A stretch of 64,000 nucleotides of DNA, from assembly GCA_910589415.1 (NCBI GenBank), contig OU342630.1, positions 78,550,186-78,614,185 on the forward strand, read 5' to 3'. Position 1 is the stretch's first letter. Each line of letters opens with the position of its first letter. Under the pieces are notes generated by a model, which worked only from the letters and a program-made list of their open reading frames with translations, was not told the origin of the DNA and did not search any database. Source of the DNA: Malachius bipustulatus. Its lineage: Eukaryota; Arthropoda; Insecta; Coleoptera; Melyridae. Both the position numbers and the translations under genes were made by a program. Of the stretch, positions 11,601 through 20,600 are shown in pieces.

Positions 11601-14600
11601 GAATTTAAATTGAAAAATCACATGACGTTTGATAAATAGGAAAAGCATTTGACAAATTTGGAAAAGCAATTGACAAAAGACGAAAACCGAAAGAATTAGA
11701 CTGTAATTTTCTTTTATTAAAAAAAATAATCTGGTTGAAAAATAAAATTCATATCAAAAATAAATAATAAGGAATTTTATTAGTGACTAGGCAAGACCCT
11801 AATAATAATTTGGAACCCTATTTTATATCATATCATACACTTTACATCGAGAACTCTGACTTGCAGATATAAACTTAAATACAACTTACAACAAAATGTA
11901 ATTTACTCACAAGCACTGACAGCTTGAAGAGGTATGTTATCAATTAATCCAGACACGGTACTTTGAATGGAAATCTCAGATAAACGCCTAGGTTGCGAAC
12001 TATCATTAAACATCTGGGGGTTAGTTTGTAGAATTTCAACTAAAATAGAACATCAATGAGAGAGGTACAATAACAAACATGCGAGATATTGAAATTATTG
12101 TCACTTACGCAGGTGGTAGGGTTGACCGTTGCCGAGAGGGTATTTGGCGTATCTGGCAATGTTGACCGGTGCCAGAATAGAAAACCTGGCCGATAATAAA
12201 GGCTCTAGTCTAGCAGCCACCGGGTCAGTTGGATGGAACAAATTATAAACTTGGAGGCAGCTTGGACGGGTTACATTACCTGTTGAAGAAAGAAAAATCA
12301 TAATACTGACCCTTTAAGGTTCAAATCGCTCGGTAAATGTAAATAATAACTAAATAGTAAGGGTGGAAGTTTAATTGTTCATAAAAAAGGCACCAGACAA
12401 ATTTTCTAATCCATGCTACCAGGTACAAGACTCATCTTTATAATAATGACAAACTTCACTATCTTATTGACTTACTTGTTTTATCTTCTGCTGAGGAAAT
12501 TTTTCTGTAAGCCAGCACGACAGCGAGAGGACTGCCGAACATGAAGAAATCTTGAACGTCAAACTCAAATTTCACCTGATTTGAAGGGTCGCTCGTGGAT
12601 GATGATCGTCTTCTGGGGGAAGGAGCGATCAGAAGACCCGACTCGTTAATCAGAACCTCATCTGCAAAAATCAAAAAATTCACCAACGACCTGCTAAGAA
12701 GAGCGAGAAAATTACATACCCTTGTGTCCATCGTGATCTAGGATACTATTTTCGCTACCGTGTCTAGATTGATATTTTGTTACCCTACATAAAGCGTCGT
12801 AAGCCACAATAGAGCCTATCGAATCTGCCACTATGCAAATTTGGCCTGCAAATCCTAAACCTTCTTCAGATTTTAAAAAATCTGCAATGAAAAAATTATC
12901 GTTTTTCTTTTCTTTTGAGATATTTGTTTTATATTCACTCGCCTTGGTACGCAGTATTAGCTGCAGTGATTGTCCTTGACACAGCTTCAGAATAATCTGG
13001 AGTCGAACTCGACAAAATTGGAATAGCACCAATGGGAATTGAATCGTGAGTTATTTGAGGAACATCGATGCAAGAGGGTGAAACATCGAAACTGTACGGA
13101 CTCAGACTGAAAAAAACATCACAGTAGATTCCCAATTTTTTTTCTCACATTCAAATCTAATGAAAAAAGTTTCCTATTACATATTTTAAAGATTTTTTTA
13201 ACATTTACACATCACTGATAATAATAATAGGGCGATAAAACATGTTTATATTGCAGGATATGTGAAGATGTGTATGTAAGCAGGGTGGTCCAGAAAACTG
13301 TAGTTTAGTGGTAGTCAAAAAAACTCATTAGCATGTCCTGTCAGTCTGATGCTCAGATGCACAATATTCGTATTGTTTGTGTTAAGTATCTGACTGATGA
13401 TATATGCTGAGGAGTTAATAACAAGGATGGAACGGTACCGTTTATGTCTTCAGTTCTCACTTCACATGCTGTGCTGAAGATTTTTTAATTTGCCCTGCAA
13501 AGAACCTTATAATGGCAAGCTAAATAAAACCTAAAGCCCAATAACTTTCAAATTTAATACTTTTAAGAATCTTAATATGTACAGGATGAATTTTTAGAAA
13601 ACGATACACGTTTTGACGTAAAATACAATAATTAAAACAGGAAATTTAGCTATAAGACAAACAGCTTACCTCGACAAAATGGCAAGTGATTCTGTACAAA
13701 TGGAAGGGCAAGATACAAGCCTGATAGCAATGTGACCTACCAAACTTGGATAATGCTGTCTCATTACCGACTCAAAAGCACCTCGGAATGTAGTAACGTC
13801 TGACTTTTTAGCCGTCATATCTACATTTGCATCTGAAAGTTGGAAAATTATTAATTAATATAAAAAGATCGTTAATTAATTGAAGTTACCTAAGACACTG
13901 CCGGCATGAAATGCAAGAATTAATACTGTAGTTTTACATGGATGACTTCCGGGACCAAAGCTTGGCGACTCTGGATAAGTCGTATCCAAGGAATTAACTT
14001 TTCCTCGTTGCATAGCTTTCCGGTTACCTCTTTCACTGGCAACTCTTTGCAGGAACGACGGAGAAAATATGCTGTCTTCTAAAAACATAACCCTCTCATA
14101 ATATTTAAATCAAACGGCAACACTTATGTTACTAGCTTGTAAAGATTCATACCATTTCTCTCTACAACAACTGTAGGGGAAGTAGTATCTAAATCTTCTT
14201 CCATTAGAAGATCTAAGGAGCTCCATTTAGCTAAATACGATTTATCGCTAACATCTAAAAAGCGGTTAATAACTAACAAAATGCAAATTAATTCTAAAAA
14301 AGTAGATACCTTCACAGTCGAAGAATTCCTCGTCGGATTCGGTATCGGAATCTCGTCCGAGGCTTTCTATCCTCCAATTAGCGACCTGGAGATCGAAAGC
14401 CTTCACAGAGGAGGAACTCGGAGAATGTAAACCTTTCTGTTGCTGCCATTTCTCTGCGTGCCTGCCAAAAATGCATCTCAATAAAACAGGAAACAAACTT
14501 CTTCAATAATGACATACTTGGTTTTGATTTTGAAGTTTGATTCGTCTTCCGGTGTGAGATCGGCATCAGAACTGGCAGCTGTTTGAATTGTCGGAATGTT

Positions 14601-17600
14601 GGCAGTTTTAGTCGGCAGAGGACTGTCCTCTGCCACTTCTATACTTCCAAAGGTCGCCGCCAGAGCTTTACCGGCGTCTTCTTTGGGGTTACTCTTGTTA
14701 CCATCTTCATCTGTTAATTTGAAAACAAGCGCCAACAATAATAACATAATTATTATATTAGCTTTCTTTTACCTAAATCTTCCATACTATCCAGCTGACC
14801 CATTTTCCTCTTCAAAGCTAGTTGAGTCTGTTTTTCAATTTCCCTGATATCCTCCATTGTCAATCCGTGCCACTCATCCTGCCAAGCCCATGCCTGTCTG
14901 TGCGCACGTAACATCGTCTTACGAAGGGCTGCATTTAGGAAAACAAAAAATGCGGGATTTAATGCAAGCTTCCTTAATAGTGATTAAAATATTATGAGCA
15001 TGCCATATCATGAATGAAGGATAATGTAGACATAGCTTTAAGCTGTTACTTATGTACCTATACATGTTATATCAATGCACTTACCCACATCATGAATAAA
15101 TCTTTCTATTTTGGTTTGCATGCCCCAGTATCGAAATTCCACTCTACATAATTTATATGCGCACATTAGAGATTTCCCATTAGGTAATGGTTGTGGTTTT
15201 CCTTCCACCTGCAAAAAATAGACATTATGCAGCAGTACTTTTTATCATTAATTAAAATTCTCTTGTATTAAAATTGTAGTGGATCCTTTATAATAAAATC
15301 GGAATTAATTCAGTTAATTAGCCTATGTTTGGTATCAAATGAGAGTTTTAATTCAGATTCTAGAACTGGTAATATAACTAGGCTGTATGGGAGAAACAAT
15401 TTATTTTTTACTGTACTGTATGTGTTTTTATTATCCTTAATGAGTTGAAGGTTATTTTCACCATATGATCAGGACGGTGTTGTTGTTGCCAGTCTCCCTT
15501 AGATGTTTAGTTACCTTAGGTAATTCACACACATTTCTATACGCAGATGACGATTCTCTTGAATTATATATAATAGACTGGCAACAAGCAACATAAAAGC
15601 AAGCAATTTAGCAGGAGTAGACGAGAAGTTTCATGTCCGGTCTACTCGAAAGCGAGAGCATCCTAATTTTGATCTTGAAGAGATGATTATTTTCTATATA
15701 AATTTGAATCGGGCAGTATAAATACCCATTTCATGAGTTAGTAAATTAAATCTTCTTCTTCTTCAGCCTGTGTCCATCCCTTGTTGAATATAGGCCTCTT
15801 CCTGGTTTTTCCATGCTATGTGGTGGTCTCTCCTTGATAATTTTATCCATTGTCTTCCTGCCACTGCTCTAATGTCATCTATCTATCTCTTTTTCGTCCG
15901 GCCTATACTTCTTGTTGTCCCTCTTGGTCTCCCAAGCACCGCTTTCTGGGTCCATCTGTCTGGATTCTGTCTCGCCACGTATATGGTCCATTGCCCCTTC
16001 AGGATTGCCACCCTCTCTATGATATCCACCATATTGGTTCTGTCACATATCTGGCTATTATTAGTATTTCAAGGTGATTTCCAGCATTCCTCTCTCCATG
16101 GCTCTTTGTTCACACGGTTATTCTGCTGCTTTCCGGGAAATTATTGCCATAGTTTCTAAGTCATAAGTTAGAGCTGACAGAACACAGCTATCGTAGGATT
16201 CTTCCTTCAGCTTGATGGTACCTTTTTGTCTTAATTTTAGCACTTATTCTCCAATCAATTAGAACTTTTGTCACATTTCAATGTTCATTGGTTGTTGTGA
16301 GTGTTGTTATACCAGTTTCATCATCCTTAGTGCGTTTAATTGCACACAGTGTGTCGCATTTAATATATAGAAATTTTTTTGAAATTTCTTGTAAATGTTC
16401 TCAGCAACGAATTTTAAGTGAGCTGTACCTCAGGATGTGAGTCCTCGTGTCATTTTATGAATAAAAGGTTAATATGTCCGCAATGGCTTAATTTTTTTTC
16501 TACGGTGTTGAGTTTTTTTAGAGTTATTTTTTATTACCTACCTAGGAAAGTAGTTTAGGTATTTTTTCAATTTTGAAATGTCTTAATTTAATAGGATATA
16601 AAACCACATATAGGTGTATCTAGATCAATCAGTCACATAAATAGGTACATCCCCCAGCCATGGACCACTGCCCAATTTTTTTTTTTTTTAATTCTACCCT
16701 AAATTTTGACATATTGTTTACTCAACCACTCCTACATCTGGCCCTTCTCATATCGTCAAATAGAACTGTATAAAGGATACCTTAGACTAGATTTTTTCAG
16801 TAGCCTAAAGAGGATATTATAAAGAGGTTCATAGGTAATATTAAAAAAATAAATGTAGACATACATAATTACGTATATGAATTGTATTTGTAATCAGTAG
16901 AAGGCATAATATGCATTGATTAGGTAGGTATTACTTATTATTGCTTCATTCAAATAAAGTATGACAATCTTCAACAAGTATACATTGTCCATATCCGGAT
17001 TCCCCAAACCCTTCTCTAATATATCCATCTTTGCAATGGCAGCCATATTCGCATTTATCTCCACAGTAAGCGAATTGCCTGTGAAGGCAAGTGGATATGC
17101 AAGGTGTTTGGCAGGTATATTCTTCATTAGGTCCACATTGTGATTCTCTGTTAATATAGGAAATTTATTTACAATAACGATTTATTTTTATATAAAATTT
17201 AAAAAAAAATGATCTTACTTAGTTTCAGTTGGATTGGCTGAAATGAATTGAACACACAGGAAACAAAGTACAACAATACCAAATATTTTCATCTTCTTGC
17301 TTGCAATTTACACACTCACGTTACTAGTGTTGGATTGGTGGGTATTCTGGAGTACCTACTTGCAAAATGGTATGTCGACTTCTTTTTATACTTCTACCTC
17401 GAAAAGTTATTACCATAGAAAATGTAATATTTTCCTGACAAGTTATCAAGTTCTAGTTCTTATTTATGCATATCTGTCTTGAAATATGAATGCAAACTGA
17501 TTAGTGATTACATAATAAGTTAATATGTAATTTTGTTGTTACAAACTATGGAAAAATCATAATCATTTTTCATAATATCGCTCTACATATTTACATTATC

Positions 17601-20600
17601 CATTTACTTCCTAAAAATTTCAATGATTGTACAGGCAATGGACATTTTTAATTTCATTTCGCCAATCCTAATATTATTCTAATCGCACTATTCAACCACT
17701 AACAGAAAAATTTTACAACAGTAAAGTATAGTTTATTCGACCACAAAATATGGTAAGAAAACCACCTTAACTGTAATTATTAATAAAAAATTACGTATTT
17801 TGATATCCACTGTCCACTGTTTGTAGTAAGAAGTAACAGCAAGTCAATAATTTTAACAAACGAATTTTACTGGATCTGTTATTTTTTGGGCGAATCTTCT
17901 AGGAGTTATGAGTTTATTTATTACGAGCTATCCAACCAAATTTCGAGTTCTCCCTAAACCCAGTGGTTTTCCGGAAGATCCTGGAAACCTCTCATGGCTA
18001 CAGAAAGACTCTAAAATATTCTATAAAAAAATCGAAGCACACAAAAATTTTGAACTTTCCACAAGCTCAGATAACAATTTCGAGTTTTCTATATCTCTCA
18101 TATATTTCCGGAAAATCTCGGAAACCTGCTTTATCCAGCTTACTTCTCTGAAAATGTGAAATAAGCCTACCTATTCAAAAGTGGTTGGTCCCTGAATTTC
18201 TGTTTTACGAGCTTTTCAATTATGTTTTATTTTTATTAAGTCCCTGTAGTTTTCCGAAAATTGGTCGAAAACTCATCCAGCTGTTCATTTTATGAAACTC
18301 GTCCTAGAAGAGGCTTCTCGAATCCGCATGAAACCACTGCGTACGATGTATGTGAAAATGTTGAAATATGCATGCTCGTAAATCGCGGATGGTCTTAGAA
18401 ATTCGAGTTATTTACGAGCTTTGCAACTGTTTTATTTTCCAAGTCCCTATAGTTTTCCCAAAACGCCGGAAAACTCGTCCAGTAAGCTCACTTTATAGGT
18501 GGAAATGTGTAACTTTCATGCTCAAAAATCGCAGATGGTCTAAGAAATTCGAGTTATTTGTGAGCTTGTCAATTGTGTTTCATTTTCCAAGTCCCTATAG
18601 TTTTCCCAAAACGGCGGAAAACTGGTCCAGCCAGCTCACTTTATAGGTGGAAATGTGAAACATGCATGCTTAAAAATCGCCGTTTGTCTCATAATTTCGA
18701 GTTATTTATGAGCTTTTCAAATGTTTTTTATTTTCTTCTGGTCCCTATAGTTTTCCCAAAAACGGTGGAAAACTAGTCCGGTCAGCTCACTTTATAGGTG
18801 AAAATGTGAAACACGCATACTCAAAAATCGCAGATGGGTCTCAGAAATTCGAGTTATTTACAAGCTTTGCAACTCTTTTATTTTCTAGTCCCTATAGTTT
18901 TCCCAAAAACGGCGGGAAACTCGTCCAGTCACTCTATAGGTGGAAATGTGAAACACGCATGTTCAAAAATCGCAGATTGCCTCATAATTTCGAGTTATTT
19001 TCGAGCTTTTCAACTGTTTTTTATTTTCTTCTGGTCCCTATAGTTTTCCCAAAAACGGTGGAAAACTAGTCCGGTCAGCTCACTTTATAGGTGAAAATGT
19101 GAAACACGCACACTCAAAAATCGCAGATGGTCTCAGAAATTCGAGTTATTTACAAGCTTTGCAACTCTTTTATTTTCTAGTCCCTATAGTTTTCCCAAAA
19201 ACGGCGGAAAACTTGTCCAGTCACTCTATAAGTGGAAATGTGACACACGCATGCTCAAAAATCACCGATTGTCTCATAATTTCGAGTTATTTATGACCTT
19301 TTCAACTGTGTTTTATTTTTTTCTAGTCCGTATAGTTTTCTCAAAAACGGCAGAAAACTCGTCCAGTAAGCCCACTTTATAGGTTGAAATGTGTAACTTT
19401 CATGCTCAAAAATCGCAGATGGTCTCAGAAATTCAAGTTATTTGTGAGCTTGTCAATTGTGTTTCATTTTCCAAGTCCCTATAGTTTTCACAAATCAGCT
19501 CACTTTTATAGGTGGAAATGTGAAACACATGCTCAAAAATCGCTGATTGTCTCATAATTTCGAGTTATTGATGAGCTTTTCAACTGTGTTTTATTTTTTT
19601 CGAGTCCCTATAGCTTCCATGTCCGGCAAGCTAACTTTATATGTGAAAATGTGAAATACGCATGCCCATAAATAGCATATGATCTCCGAACTTTGAGTGT
19701 TTTATTACGAGCCTCGCAGTGGTGTTTAATTTTTTTTCTAGCTCCTATAGTTTTTCAGACAATCGTAAAAAAAGAAATTATAGGTAATCGTCCCTTGATA
19801 TCCGCTCAGGCGAGTCTAGTATCATTAAAAAAAGACATCAAAGAAAGAACAAAAGCATAGTTGCTCTTAAATAAAATTTTGAACTAAAACTTTTACACTG
19901 TCAAAATTCAAGTGAGTATGTTAAACTTGTGTAACTTGACAAGCCAGAAGTAAGTATGAAAATTAATATACCATATGTATTGGGTACCTAAGTAAGAGGA
20001 CGAGTAAGTTTGGGCGAAAAAGGAATATAAAGCGTGTTGAATCGACCACCGATACATAGCAGGGAACTATAGCAGGACCGGATGTAATGGGTGAAAAAAA
20101 TTGACCTGCTTAAATTTGAAAGTTTGGATAACCAACAAAAAATAAATCCTCCATAAAATTATTCACGCTATACAAACACCACTAATTAATTACTACCTAT
20201 TATTTGAGAATCGTCACGACAGGTTTAATTAATACCATAATAATTGACATAATTAATTGGAATTTGACAATAATTATTACTTATATGTTTGCAATGAAAA
20301 ATTTATCAACACTTACCTCTGTCCAATATTCATCGAGCCAATTTTCAGTTAGAGGTCCTCTTCCTGATTTTTCAGACACGTATACACTTGGATCTTCATT
20401 TTTAACAAAATCAGCACCGTATAATTGATCCTTGACGATATTTATTACATCTAGAAGCAAACATTTCTATTCTTATTCATTAAGAAACCTATAATCTTGA
20501 ACAATAATTAATTAGAAAGTCATATTTACAGTACAGCAAGTACCAAGCCTTCCATATGCAATAACAACTTCCCTATGCTCATACTAGTGGTGATTAGGCC

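Larger units (their letters stand above)
10398..13106 (-). other. rdgB: rdgB exons 12-17: lipase-like segment and DDHD domain
   Basis: Exon 13 holds [19 protein letters not shown], the lipase-fold nucleophile-elbow-like segment (about residues 608-626). Exon 14 begins the DDHD domain with [19 protein letters not shown]; exon 15 has [15 protein letters not shown]; exon 17 has [19 protein letters not shown] and [19 protein letters not shown] in this family is structural or lipid-binding rather than a proven enzyme. Exons are 129-263 bp; introns between them are short apart from intron 16 (10661-11910). Confidence 0.92.

Noticed and set aside
16894..17136. Minus-strand 80-codon frame starting [10 protein letters not shown]
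   Set aside because: Out-of-frame shadow of the TIL exon; the spliced frame gives ten cysteines and a signal peptide.
17908..19296. Series of 60-90-codon plus-strand frames with repeated VPIVFPKT
   Set aside because: They arise because the tandem repeat unit lacks stops in some frames; repetition follows the DNA period, not a protein.
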